From positions 186,001 through 250,000 of the forward strand of contig NZ_QAJM01000009.1 of assembly GCF_003852405.1 (NCBI RefSeq): a stretch of DNA of 64,000 nt, given 5' to 3'. Position numbers and translations under genes: made by a program. The stretch comes from Pseudomonas sp. KBW05. GTDB taxonomy: Bacteria > Pseudomonadota > Gammaproteobacteria > Pseudomonadales > Pseudomonadaceae. Under the pieces are notes generated by a model. The model made no database searches. It was given only the letters and a program-made list of their open reading frames with translations, and had not been told where the DNA came from. Below are positions 17,982 to 26,474 of this stretch, in pieces (within the stretch, counting starts at the first letter, position 1; each line of letters begins with the position of its first letter).

Positions 17982-19040
17982 GTGAATACTCAAACCCTCG
18001 ACCTGGCCAGCGCCACCCACGGCTACCGGCGCCTGCTCGCACGGCGCGCGTGGCTGCTGGCCGCGCTGGGCACGGCGCTGGTCGGCGCCATTCTGGTGGA
18101 CCTGGCCAGCGGCCCGTCCGGCATGGGCCTGCTGGCCTTGCTCGATGGGATCGTGCACCCCGCCCATCTCAGCGCCACTGACCAGGTGATCATCTGGAAC
18201 GTACGCCTGCCCTACGCCCTGATGGCGGTGCTGGTGGGCTGCGCGCTGTCGCTGGCCGGGGCCGAGATGCAGGCGATCCTCAACAATCCGCTGGCCAGCC
18301 CGTTCACCTTGGGCGTGTCGTCGGCGGCGGCGTTGGGTGCGTCCCTGGTGATTGTGTTTCCGGTGACGACGCTGTGGGTGTCGGCCAACACCGCGATTTC
18401 CCTCTCGGCGTTTATCTTCGCCGCTGCCTCGGTATTTTTGCTGCAAGCCATGTCGCGTTTGCGCGGCGCGGGGGTGGAAAGCCTGGTGTTGTTTGGCATT
18501 GCGCTGGTGTTCAGTTGCAACGCGGTGGTCGCCTTGCTGCAACTGGTCGCCACCGAAGATGTGCTGCAACAACTGGTGTTCTGGACCCTGGGCAGCGTGA
18601 CCCGCGCCAACTGGGACAAGCTCGGCATCCTGGCCGTGGTGGTCGCGGTGGTGTTGCCGTTCTCGTTTGCCGCCGCGCCGCGCCTGACCCTGCTGCGCAT
18701 GGGTGAAGACCGCGCGCAGAGCTTTGGCGTGGATGTGAAGCGCCTGCGCTTTTTTTCGTTGCTGCGCATCAGCCTGTTGTCGGCCACCGCCGTGGCCTTT
18801 GTCGGCACCATCGGATTTATCGGCCTGGTGGGGCCGCATATCGCGCGGATTCTGGTGGGCGAAGACCAACGCTTCCTGCTGCCCGCCAGCGCCCTCACCG
18901 GCGCGTTGTTGCTGGCGCTGTCGTCGATTGCCAGCAAGTTGATCATGCCTGGCGTGATCGTGCCGGTGGGCATCGTCACCGCGTTGGTGGGCGTGCCGAT
19001 CTTCGTGCTGTTGGTGTTCAAGCGTGGGAGGCAGTTATGA
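17982..19040 (+). CDS. FecCD-family ABC transporter permease
   Basis: A 352-residue inner-membrane permease of the iron-siderophore/cobalamin class. I use GTG at 17982 (VNTQTLDLAS): the open frame back to 17904 runs through the REPIN and is not credible. About 9-10 membrane helices are seen. Family motifs are GAEMQAILNNPLASPFTLGVSS, and FVGTIGFIGLVGPHIARILVG, the latter being the cytoplasmic coupling region that docks the ATPase. The stop overlaps the ATPase start (ATGA). Only one permease gene is present, so a homodimer is expected, as in BtuC. Confidence 0.92.
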   Translation: MNTQTLDLASATHGYRRLLARRAWLLAALGTALVGAILVDLASGPSGMGLLALLDGIVHPAHLSATDQVIIWNVRLPYALMAVLVGCALSLAGAEMQAILNNPLASPFTLGVSSAAALGASLVIVFPVTTLWVSANTAISLSAFIFAAASVFLLQAMSRLRGAGVESLVLFGIALVFSCNAVVALLQLVATEDVLQQLVFWTLGSVTRANWDKLGILAVVVAVVLPFSFAAAPRLTLLRMGEDRAQSFGVDVKRLRFFSLLRISLLSATAVAFVGTIGFIGLVGPHIARILVGEDQRFLLPASALTGALLLALSSIASKLIMPGVIVPVGIVTALVGVPIFVLLVFKRGRQL

Positions 19041-19825
19041 GTGAAGGTTTGCGCATCGAGCGCGCGAATGTCAGCTATGGTCGCCGGCAGATTGTCCACG
19101 ACCTGAGCCTGCCCACCCTGCCCCACGGCAGCCTGACCGCGCTGATCGGCCCCAACGGCGCGGGCAAATCCACGTTACTGCGTGCCGTGGCCGGGCTGGA
19201 AAAGATGCATGGCGTTGTGCGACTGGGTGACCTGGACCTGTCCGCCATGTCCGTGGCCGAACGTGCGCGGCGCGTCACCTACATGCCGCAGAACCTGCCA
19301 CCGGGGCTGAGCCTCAGCGTGATGGAAAGCGTGATCGCCGCCTTGCGCGTGGCCAATGTGGACGGCATCCCCTTGTCCAGCGAGGCCTGCCTGCGTGAAG
19401 CCTTCGCGGCGCTGCAACGCATCGGCATCGCCCACTTGGCCGATCAACTGTTAAGCACGCTGTCGGGCGGCCAACGCCAACTGGTCAGCCTCGCCCAACT
19501 CATCGCCCGCCGCCCCCAGGTGATGCTGCTGGACGAACCCACCAGCGCCCTCGACCTCAATTACCAATTGAAAGTCATGGACTGCGTGCGCGGCCTGGTG
19601 CGCGAACACCAACTGATCGCCGTGGTGGTGCTGCACGACATCAACCTCGCGGCCCGCTTCGCCGACCATATCGCCGTGCTGCGCCAGGGCCGCTTGTACG
19701 CCTGTGGCGCAGCCGATGAGGTGCTCGACCCGGCGCTGTTCGCCGAGGTGTATGGCGTGCAGGTGCGCATCGAACGGTGTTCGCAGCAATCGTTGCAGGT
19801 GTTGGTGGATGGCGCGGTGGTTTAA
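19037..19825 (+). CDS. FepC/FecE-type ABC transporter ATPase
   Basis: A 262-residue nucleotide-binding subunit for the permease at 17982. Walker A is GPNGAGKST near residue 38, the Q-loop is MPQNLPPG, the ABC signature LSGGQRQLVSLAQ lies near 142, and Walker B with D-loop is VMLLDEPTSALDLN, followed by the H-loop VVLHDINLAARFA. Start overlaps the permease stop. It ends the uptake operon, and its TAA overlaps the stop of the convergent hydrolase gene by three bases, leaving no room for a dedicated terminator. Confidence 0.94.
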   Translation: MSEGLRIERANVSYGRRQIVHDLSLPTLPHGSLTALIGPNGAGKSTLLRAVAGLEKMHGVVRLGDLDLSAMSVAERARRVTYMPQNLPPGLSLSVMESVIAALRVANVDGIPLSSEACLREAFAALQRIGIAHLADQLLSTLSGGQRQLVSLAQLIARRPQVMLLDEPTSALDLNYQLKVMDCVRGLVREHQLIAVVVLHDINLAARFADHIAVLRQGRLYACGAADEVLDPALFAEVYGVQVRIERCSQQSLQVLVDGAVV

Positions 19826-20373
19826 CGCAGCACGTCGCGGGAATGGATCACCGTGGCGTACTCACCGTGCAGGTTGCCCAGCGACATGGCGTGCACCAAC
19901 TCGGCGGGGTGCAGTTGACCGAAAAAGTCCGGTTTGTCGAAGGTGTAGCACGCGTCTTCGATCACCCAGGTATCAAACCCAAGGTTACCGCCGGTGCGGG
20001 CGGTGGCTTCTACCGAGTTATGGGTGGCCACGCCCACCAGCACCAATTGCGCAATGCCAGCGGCGCGCAAATGCGCCTCCAGCGGCGTGCCGCTGAACGC
20101 ATCCGGCACGCGCTTTTGAATCACTTGCTCACCGGGCGCCGGCGCGCAAGCGTCCTGGAACTCGACACCGGACTGCCCTGGCCAGAACACCGAATCCGGC
20201 AAATGGGACAGATGCTGTACATGGATCACCGGCCGGCCCGTGTGGCGCCAATGCTGCAACAGCGCCTGAATGCGCGCCTCGGCCTGTAGGTTATTGCGCC
20301 GCCCGAGCTTCGGGTGATGAATGCCTTTCTGCTGATCGATCACGATCAGTGCCGCGTCCTGCCGAAATTCCAT
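19822..20373 (-). CDS. Isochorismatase-fold hydrolase with Ser in place of the catalytic Cys
   Basis: A 183-residue protein of the isochorismatase/cysteine hydrolase family. I chose the ATG at 20373 (MEFRQDAALIVIDQQKGI); the 16 extra upstream codons do not look like the family. The catalytic Asp is at 13 and a candidate Lys in VIQKRVPDAF. The usual nucleophile motif (TxxCVxATAR) reads ATHNSVEATAR, so Ser120 replaces Cys. Isochorismatases such as EntB and PhzD also lack the Cys and act on enol ethers, whereas amidohydrolase members need it. Substrate is unknown. Convergent with the ATPase gene and divergent from the GST gene, it stands alone. Confidence 0.85.
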   Translation of the reverse strand: MEFRQDAALIVIDQQKGIHHPKLGRRNNLQAEARIQALLQHWRHTGRPVIHVQHLSHLPDSVFWPGQSGVEFQDACAPAPGEQVIQKRVPDAFSGTPLEAHLRAAGIAQLVLVGVATHNSVEATARTGGNLGFDTWVIEDACYTFDKPDFFGQLHPAELVHAMSLGNLHGEYATVIHSRDVLR

Positions 20374-20457
20374 ATCGATAGACCTAAATGTTTCATTGAA
20401 TTTTCGCACTCCGAACATCACCTCTACCTACAGGCATTCGCGCCTTTGGAGAGCTTC

Positions 20458-21102
20458 ATGATCGATTTGTATTACTGGACGACCCCCAACGGTCACAAAG
20501 TATCACTGTTCCTGGAAGAAGCCGGCCTACCTTACGAGGTGCATCCGATCAATATTGGCCAGGGCGATCAGTTCAAGCCCGACTTCCTGAAGATCGCGCC
20601 CAACAACCGCATTCCGGCCATCGTCGATCACAACCCTGGCGACGGTGGCGCGCCGATTTCCCTGTTTGAATCCGGCGCAATCCTGCTGTACCTCGCGGAA
20701 AAAACCGGCCAGTTCATTGCCCAGGACCTGCGCGGCCGCCAGGAAACCCTGCAATGGCTGTTCTGGCAAATGGGCGGGTTGGGGCCGATGGCCGGGCAGA
20801 ATCATCACTTCAGCCAGTTCGCGCCCGAGAAGATCCCCTACGCGATCAAGCGCTATATAGACGAAACCGCGCGGCTGTATGGCGTGCTGGACCGGCGTCT
20901 GGCGGATCGGGCGTTTGTTGCAGGCGAGGACTACAGCATTGCCGATATGGCCATCTACCCATGGATCGTTTCCCACAAGTGGCAGAGTCAGCGGTTGGAA
21001 GATTTCCCACATGTGCAGCGCTGGTTCAACAGCATCAAGGAGCGGCCGGCGACGGTTCGGGCGTATGACCTGGTGCAGAAGGTGAATCCGCCTAAGGCCT
21101 GA
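20458..21102 (+). CDS. Glutathione S-transferase family protein (nu-class, YfcG-like)
   Basis: A 214-residue GST with thioredoxin-fold N-domain and helical C-domain. The N-terminus YYWTTPNGHKVSLFLEEAG carries the Thr-Pro-Asn of nu-class enzymes (YfcG, YghU), which act as GSH-dependent disulfide reductases. The cis-Pro is in NNRIPAIVD, the GSH-binding pair in LFESGAIL, and the C-domain has DYSIADMAIYPWI. The ATG at 20458 follows GGAGAGC. It lies just before quiP, an arrangement I also recall from P. aeruginosa (PA1033-PA1032), with a REPIN between them. Confidence 0.88.
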   Translation: MIDLYYWTTPNGHKVSLFLEEAGLPYEVHPINIGQGDQFKPDFLKIAPNNRIPAIVDHNPGDGGAPISLFESGAILLYLAEKTGQFIAQDLRGRQETLQWLFWQMGGLGPMAGQNHHFSQFAPEKIPYAIKRYIDETARLYGVLDRRLADRAFVAGEDYSIADMAIYPWIVSHKWQSQRLEDFPHVQRWFNSIKERPATVRAYDLVQKVNPPKA

Positions 21103-21124
21103 TCCAAAGTTCCACACGGTCAAA

Positions 21125-21246
21125 TTGTGGGAGCGGGCTTGTGTGGGAGCGGGCTTGCTCGCGAAAGCGGCGTGTCAGTCACAGGTATTTCGGCTGACAC
21201 ACCGTATTCGCGAGCAAGCCCGCTCCCACACAAGCCCGCTCCCAAA
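21125..21246. repeat. Nested REPIN between the GST gene and quiP
   Basis: A complete inner doublet (tgtgggagcgggcttgctcgcgaa and complement) is enclosed by an extra truncated pair of tgtgggagcgggcttg heads, so each arm reads head-head-tail. The whole 122-base element is close to a perfect palindrome. Confidence 0.88.
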
Positions 21247-21362
21247 TTAACCATCACCTGATTCAAGAAGTAATGCTTAACCCCAAACTCCCGCTTGCGT
21301 CGTTTCACCGCGCTCACTAACGTAGCGCCTTTACTGACGCTACCCCCCGCAGGAGCTTTGCC

Positions 21363-23804
21363 ATGGCCTCGCCAGCCCTCTCACATTTTCTTCCCCGGTT
21401 CGGCGTTGCCGCGGCAGTGGCCAGTGCGTTAAGCCTGGCCGGTTGCCAGCTCCAGAGCACCCAGGACACCCTGCCGCCGGTCGCCGGTGTGCAACCGATC
21501 AAAGGCCTGGCACAGAATGTGTCGGTGCGTCGCAATGCCCAAGGCATGCCGCTGATCGAAAGCAACACCTTCCACGATGCGCTGTTCAGCCTCGGCTATG
21601 TACACGCCAGCGACCGCATCACCCAGATGGTCACCCTGCGCCTGCTGGCCCAGGGCCGTCTGGCGGAAATGTCGGGGCCAGAGGTGCTGGACGCCGACCG
21701 CTTCATGCGTGCGGTCAACCTGAAAAAAAGCGCCGGCGAGCTGTATAACGCCTCGTCGCCGCGCCTCAAGCGTTTCTTTGAGGTGTATGCCCGTGGCGTC
21801 AACGCCTACCTGTTCCGCTACCGCGACAAGCTGCCGCCGGACCTCGCCCAGACCGGCTACAAACCGGAATACTGGAAGCCGGAAGATTCGGCGCTGTTGT
21901 TCTGCCTGCTGAATTTCAGCGAGTCGGCCAACCTGCAAGAAGAAATCGCCTCCCTGGTGCTGGCGCAAAAGGTCGGCGTCGACAAACTCGCCTGGCTCAC
22001 CCCGAGCGCGCCGGACGAAGCGATCCAGCTGGCCGAAGCAGAAAAACTCAAAGGCGTGAACCTGAGCCAGATCACCGGCCTCGCCGGGCTGGACAGCGTC
22101 AGCCAGCAACTCAGTCGCCTCAACTCCCTGGCCGTGACCACGTCGAGCAACTGGGCAATCGGCCCGCAACGCAGCCGCAGCGGTAAAAGCATGCTGGCCA
22201 ACGACCTGGCCGCCCAGCCGCAAGCGCCGTCGCCGTGGAGCTACGTGCAGATCCGTGCGCCGAAATACCAGGCGGTCGGCGCCTCGATTGCCGGTTTACC
22301 GACCCTGTTGTCGGGCTTCAACGGCAAAGTCGCGTGGAGCATGAGCACGGTCAAGGGCGATACCCAGGACCTGTTCCTGGAGAAGGTCAAACGCCAAGGC
22401 AGCGCGTTGTACTACGAGAACAACGGCAAATGGCTACCGGCCGGTGTGCGAAACGAAACCTTCTTCGTCAAAGGCCAACGTCCGATTCGCGAAGTGGTGT
22501 ACGAAACCCGCCACGGCGCCCTGCTCAATAGCAGCCAGGCCCTCACCAGCGGTTTTGGCCTGGCCCTGCAAACCGCCGACTTCAAGGACGACAAGAGCCT
22601 GGATGCGTTCTTCGACCTGTCCCGCGCGCAAAACGCCGGCAAGGCCTCGGACGCGACCCGCGAAATCCGCGCCATCGCGTTGAACATGGTGTTCGCCGAC
22701 GCCAGCAACATTGGCTGGCAAGTCACCGGGCGTTTCCCCAACCGCCGCGAAGGTGAAGGCCTGCTGCCCTCGCCGGGCTGGGACGCGCGCTTTGACTGGG
22801 ACGGTTACGCCGACGCGATGCTGCACCCCTATGACCAGGACCCGGCCCAAGGCTGGATTGGCACCGCCAACCAACGCACCGCGCCGCGCGGTTATGGCAT
22901 GCAGCTGTCCAACTCCTGGGACGCGCCGGAACGCAGCGAACGTCTGGCGCAACTGGCCAACGCGGGTAAGCATGACAACCGCAGCATGATCGCCATGCAG
23001 TACGACCAGACCACCACTTTCGCCGCCAAGCTCAAGACCATGTTCCAGGCCCCGGGCATGGCCCAGCCGCTGAAACAGGCGATCGATGCCTTGCCGGCGG
23101 CCGAACAGGCCAAGGCACGTGAAGCGTTGGGCCGCCTGATGGCGTTCGACGGTCGCCTCGTATCCACTTCCGCCGATGCGGCGATCTACGAGCTGTTCCT
23201 GCAGGAAAGCGCCAAGCAGATCTTCCTCGACAAGCTCGGCCCGGAAAACAGCGCCAGCTGGAAGGCCTTTGTCAGCACGGCCAGCCTGTCCTACGCCGCC
23301 ACCGCCGACCACCTGCTGGGCCGCGAAGACAGTCCGTTCTGGGATGACACGCGCACCGCGCAAAAAGAAGACAAACCGGCGATCCTGGCACGCACCCTCG
23401 CCGCCGCGATCAGCGCTGGCGACAGCCAACTGGGCGCCGACCACAAGGCCTGGCAGTGGGGCAAGTTGCACAGCACCACCTGGAAAAACAGCCAGGGCCA
23501 GGTGATTCGCGGGCCGCTGGCGTCCGGTGGCGACCACAACACCTTGAACCCGGCGCCGTACAGCTGGGGGCAGGACTTCAACACCACGCAGGTGTCGGCG
23601 TTGCGCATGATCGTCGATTTCGGCCAAGTGGAGCCGATGACGGGCCAGGGTGGCATCGGCCAATCCGGCAACCCGGCCAGCCCGAACTATGCCAACGGCA
23701 TCGACCCGTCGCTCAAGGCGCAATACCTGAGCTTCCCGATGCAGCCGCAGAACTTCGAGAAGGTGTATGGGAAGACGCGGTTGACGCTCACACCGGGTAA
23801 GTAA
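21363..23804 (+). CDS. quiP: Acyl-homoserine lactone acylase, penicillin acylase family
   Basis: An 813-residue Ntn-hydrolase precursor that should self-cleave into alpha and beta chains and hydrolyse the amide of long-chain N-acyl-homoserine lactones, a quorum-quenching activity. The signal sequence ends in a lipobox-like LAGCQ. The autocatalytic site is [13 protein letters not shown]: alignment to SNMW of penicillin G acylase makes Ser261 the new N-terminus and nucleophile. The beta chain then has the expected [10 protein letters not shown] and [16 protein letters not shown] segments, and the C-terminal GGDHNTLN. QuiP is favoured over PvdQ or HacB because of the neighbouring GST gene and general order pdxH...quiP. 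No LuxI/LuxR pair lies in the window. Confidence 0.82.
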   Translation: MASPALSHFLPRFGVAAAVASALSLAGCQLQSTQDTLPPVAGVQPIKGLAQNVSVRRNAQGMPLIESNTFHDALFSLGYVHASDRITQMVTLRLLAQGRLAEMSGPEVLDADRFMRAVNLKKSAGELYNASSPRLKRFFEVYARGVNAYLFRYRDKLPPDLAQTGYKPEYWKPEDSALLFCLLNFSESANLQEEIASLVLAQKVGVDKLAWLTPSAPDEAIQLAEAEKLKGVNLSQITGLAGLDSVSQQLSRLNSLAVTTSSNWAIGPQRSRSGKSMLANDLAAQPQAPSPWSYVQIRAPKYQAVGASIAGLPTLLSGFNGKVAWSMSTVKGDTQDLFLEKVKRQGSALYYENNGKWLPAGVRNETFFVKGQRPIREVVYETRHGALLNSSQALTSGFGLALQTADFKDDKSLDAFFDLSRAQNAGKASDATREIRAIALNMVFADASNIGWQVTGRFPNRREGEGLLPSPGWDARFDWDGYADAMLHPYDQDPAQGWIGTANQRTAPRGYGMQLSNSWDAPERSERLAQLANAGKHDNRSMIAMQYDQTTTFAAKLKTMFQAPGMAQPLKQAIDALPAAEQAKAREALGRLMAFDGRLVSTSADAAIYELFLQESAKQIFLDKLGPENSASWKAFVSTASLSYAATADHLLGREDSPFWDDTRTAQKEDKPAILARTLAAAISAGDSQLGADHKAWQWGKLHSTTWKNSQGQVIRGPLASGGDHNTLNPAPYSWGQDFNTTQVSALRMIVDFGQVEPMTGQGGIGQSGNPASPNYANGIDPSLKAQYLSFPMQPQNFEKVYGKTRLTLTPGK

Positions 23805-24191
23805 CCTGATCTAACTGTGGAGCGGGCTTGTGTGGGAGCGGCGGTGCGACGATTCGACTTGCTCGCGAATGCGGTGTATCAGAAACACATTCAGTGACTG
23901 ACACACCGTATTCGCGAGCAAGTCGAATCGTCGCACCGCCGCTCCCACACAAGCCCGCTCCCACATTTGCTTTATTTCACCTCTATTCCTGCGCCAGCCC
24001 CGAAATAGTGCGCTGAATATTCCATGCCCATTTTCGGGCATCGCCTACCCGCCAAATCCCTTCGTCCTACCCTTGAAACCGACTTTTCAGAACTATGGTT
24101 CAGAAATTGCTACCTACGTTGCGTCTGACACCGTTCAGTAACAGTCCTAAACGCGCCACAAGCGCTTATCTTGGTTTCAAGGGATTACATA
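23805..24191. other. 387-base gene-free region between quiP and the amino acid transporter operon
   Basis: It holds the large nested REPIN (23816-23965) and then about 225 bases of leader for the next operon. A short hairpin atgccc-attttc-gggcat sits at 24023-24040. The ribosome site of the binding protein gene is AAGGGATTACATA before the ATG at 24192. I see no small gene and no clear ArgR operator. Confidence 0.6.
23816..23965. repeat. Large compound REPIN with a different REP sequence in both arms
   Basis: Each ~65-base arm runs: head tgtgg(g)agcgggcttg, then tgtgggagcgg, then cggtgcgacgattcga, then cttgctcgcgaat. The two arms are near-perfect complements, differing at one missing G and one A/G near the centre. 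The cggtgcgacgattcga block replaces part of the ordinary core and is present in both arms. Confidence 0.88.
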
Positions 24192-24971
24192 ATGAAAAAA
24201 GCATTGCTGACCCTTTCTGCACTGGCTCTGTGCATGGCCGCAGGTTCCGCGTTGGCCAAGGAATACAAGGAACTGCGTTTTGGTGTCGATCCATCCTACG
24301 CGCCATTCGAATCCAAAGCCGCCGACGGCAGCCTGGTGGGCTTCGATATCGACTTGGGCAATGCGATCTGCGCCGAGCTGAAAGTGAAGTGCAAGTGGGT
24401 CGAAAGTGATTTTGACGGCATGATTCCGGGCCTCAACGCCAACAAGTTCGACGGCGTGATTTCTTCGATGACCGTGACCACAGCCCGTGAAAAGGCCATC
24501 GACTTCTCCAGCGAGCTGTTCTCCGGCCCGACGTCCCTGGTGTTCAAGAAAGGCGCAGGTTTCTCCACGCCCGAGTCCCTCAAGGGCAAATCCGTGGGTT
24601 ATGAGCAAGGCACCATCCAGGAAGCCTACGCCAAGGCTGTGCTGGACAAGGCCGGTGTGACCACCAAGGCCTACGCCAACCAGGACCAGGTGTACGCGGA
24701 CCTGACCTCCGGGCGTCTCGACGCTTCGGTGCAAGACATGCTGCAAGCCGAACTGGGCTTTTTGAAGTCGCCAGCCGGTGCCGGCTATGAAGTCAGCGCG
24801 GCGATTGATGACCCGTTGCTGCCGTCGAAAACAGCGGTCGGTATCAAAAAAGGTAACAAAGACCTGAAGGCATTGCTGGATAAAGGTATCAAAGCGTTAC
24901 ACGATGATGGCACCTACGCCACCATCCAGAAGAAACACTTCGGCGACCTGAACCTGTACAGCGGTAAATAA
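24192..24971 (+). CDS. aotJ: Basic amino acid ABC transporter binding protein (AotJ/HisJ-like)
   Basis: A 259-residue periplasmic solute-binding protein of family 3 for arginine, ornithine, lysine or histidine. Signal peptide MKKALLTLSALALCMAAGSA, cleaved before KEYKEL. Ligand-site signatures are RFGVDPSYAPFESK, GFDIDLGNAIC and the bound-carboxylate region SSMTVTTAREKAIDFS. The ATG at 24192 follows AAGGGA. It is the first gene of a five-gene operon with order J-Q-M-O-P, as in the P. aeruginosa arginine/ornithine transporter. A terminator-like hairpin follows it, so it should be made in excess over the membrane parts. Exact ligand is inferred. Confidence 0.85.
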   Translation: MKKALLTLSALALCMAAGSALAKEYKELRFGVDPSYAPFESKAADGSLVGFDIDLGNAICAELKVKCKWVESDFDGMIPGLNANKFDGVISSMTVTTAREKAIDFSSELFSGPTSLVFKKGAGFSTPESLKGKSVGYEQGTIQEAYAKAVLDKAGVTTKAYANQDQVYADLTSGRLDASVQDMLQAELGFLKSPAGAGYEVSAAIDDPLLPSKTAVGIKKGNKDLKALLDKGIKALHDDGTYATIQKKHFGDLNLYSGK

Positions 24972-24978
24972 CACCCTG

Positions 24979-25008
24979 GCGCCCACCGGTTCGGGTGGGC
25001 GCTTTTTT
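24979..25008 (+). terminator. Intra-operon intrinsic terminator after the binding protein gene
   Basis: A 9-base-pair GC-rich stem (gcgcccacc / ggtgggcgc) with a 6-base loop is followed directly by six T. It lies 7 bases after the aotJ stop and 21 bases before aotQ, so partial termination here would give high binding protein and low permease levels, a usual design for ABC importers. Confidence 0.88.
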
Positions 25009-25029
25009 ATCGCCATAGGTCCTGAATTC

Positions 25030-25758
25030 ATGTTTGAAGATCTTTTGCAAACCCTGGGGCTGGGTGCCTTCAGCTTGAAGGGGTTCGGCCCATTGTTGCT
25101 GCAAGGGACGTGGATGACCGTGAAGTTGTCGGTCGCTTCCCTGGCTGTCAGTGTCCTGCTCGGCCTGCTCGGCGCCAGCGCCAAGCTTTCCAGTCTGCGC
25201 CTGCTGCGCATCCCCGCCCAGCTCTACACCACCTTGATTCGCGGCGTGCCCGACTTGGTGCTGATGCTGCTGATTTTCTACAGCCTGCAAATGTGGCTGA
25301 CCGGCTTTACCGACTTTATGGAATGGGACTACATCGAGATCGACCCATTCAGCGCCGGGGTCATCACCCTGGGCTTTATCTACGGTGCCTACTTCACCGA
25401 GACCTTTCGCGGCGCGATCCTCGCCGTGCCCCGCGGCCAACTGGAGGCGGCGACCGCCTACGGGCTCAAGCGCGGGCAGCGGTTTCGCTACGTGACCTTC
25501 CCGCAGATGATGCGCTTTGCCTTGCCGGGCATCGGCAACAATTGGATGGTGATGCTCAAGGCCACGGCGCTGGTGTCAATCATCGGCCTGGCGGACCTGG
25601 TCAAGGCTGCCCAGGACGCCGGCAAGAGTACCTATCAACTGTTCTATTTCCTGGTGATCGCCGCGTTGATCTACCTGTTGATTACCAGCGCCTCCAACTT
25701 CGTGTTGCGCAGGCTTGAGCGGCGCTACTCTGCCGGGTCTCGGGAGGCGGTGCGATGA
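25030..25758 (+). CDS. aotQ: Basic amino acid ABC transporter permease (AotQ/HisQ-like)
   Basis: A 242-residue inner-membrane permease of the HisM family with about five helices. The EAA coupling loop is visible as EAATAYGLKRGQRFRYVTFPQMM. It forms a heterodimer with the product of the next gene. The ATG at 25030 lies 21 bases past a terminator hairpin, and its stop overlaps aotM by ATGA. Confidence 0.85.
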   Translation: MFEDLLQTLGLGAFSLKGFGPLLLQGTWMTVKLSVASLAVSVLLGLLGASAKLSSLRLLRIPAQLYTTLIRGVPDLVLMLLIFYSLQMWLTGFTDFMEWDYIEIDPFSAGVITLGFIYGAYFTETFRGAILAVPRGQLEAATAYGLKRGQRFRYVTFPQMMRFALPGIGNNWMVMLKATALVSIIGLADLVKAAQDAGKSTYQLFYFLVIAALIYLLITSASNFVLRRLERRYSAGSREAVR

Positions 25759-26465
25759 TCGAGCTCTTGCAGCAATACTGGCGCCCGTTCCTGTACAGCG
25801 ACGGCCAGCACATCACCGGGTTGGCCATGACCATGTGGCTGCTCAGCGCCTCGCTGGTGATTGGCTTCCTGGTGTCGATCCCGTTGTCCATCGCCCGTGT
25901 GTCGCGCAAGCGTTGGGTGCGTTGGCCGGTGCAGTTCTATACCTACCTGTTCCGTGGCACGCCGCTCTATATCCAGTTGCTGATCTGCTACACCGGCATC
26001 TACAGCATCGCGGCGGTGCGCGAGCAGCCGTTGCTGGATGCGTTCTTTCGCGACGCGATGAACTGCACCATCCTCGCCTTCGCCCTCAACACCTGCGCCT
26101 ACACCACCGAGATCTTTGCCGGGGCGATTCGCAGCATGGCCCATGGCGAAGTCGAAGCGGCCAAGGCCTATGGTCTGAGCGGCTGGAAGCTGTACGCCTA
26201 CGTGATCATGCCTTCGGCCCTACGCCGTTCGTTGCCCTACTACAGCAACGAAGTGATCCTGATGCTGCACTCGACCACAGTGGCGTTTACCGCGACCGTG
26301 CCGGATATTCTCAAGGTGGCCCGGGACGCCAACTCGGCCACCTACATGACCTTTCAATCATTCGGCATCGCTGCGCTGATCTACCTGACCGTGACCTTTG
26401 CCCTGGTCGGTCTGTTTCGTCTGGCGGAGCGCCGCTGGCTGGCCTTTCTCGGGCCGAGCCACTAA
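25755..26465 (+). CDS. aotM: Basic amino acid ABC transporter permease (AotM/HisM-like)
   Basis: A 236-residue partner permease with about five membrane helices (MTMWLLSASLVIGFLVSIPL first). The EAA loop is EVEAAKAYGLSGWKLYAYVIMP. Translation is coupled to aotQ by a 4-base overlap. The downstream aotO starts 9 bases after its stop, behind AAGGAG. Confidence 0.85.
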   Translation: MIELLQQYWRPFLYSDGQHITGLAMTMWLLSASLVIGFLVSIPLSIARVSRKRWVRWPVQFYTYLFRGTPLYIQLLICYTGIYSIAAVREQPLLDAFFRDAMNCTILAFALNTCAYTTEIFAGAIRSMAHGEVEAAKAYGLSGWKLYAYVIMPSALRRSLPYYSNEVILMLHSTTVAFTATVPDILKVARDANSATYMTFQSFGIAALIYLTVTFALVGLFRLAERRWLAFLGPSH

Positions 26466-26474
26466 GGAGTTCGC

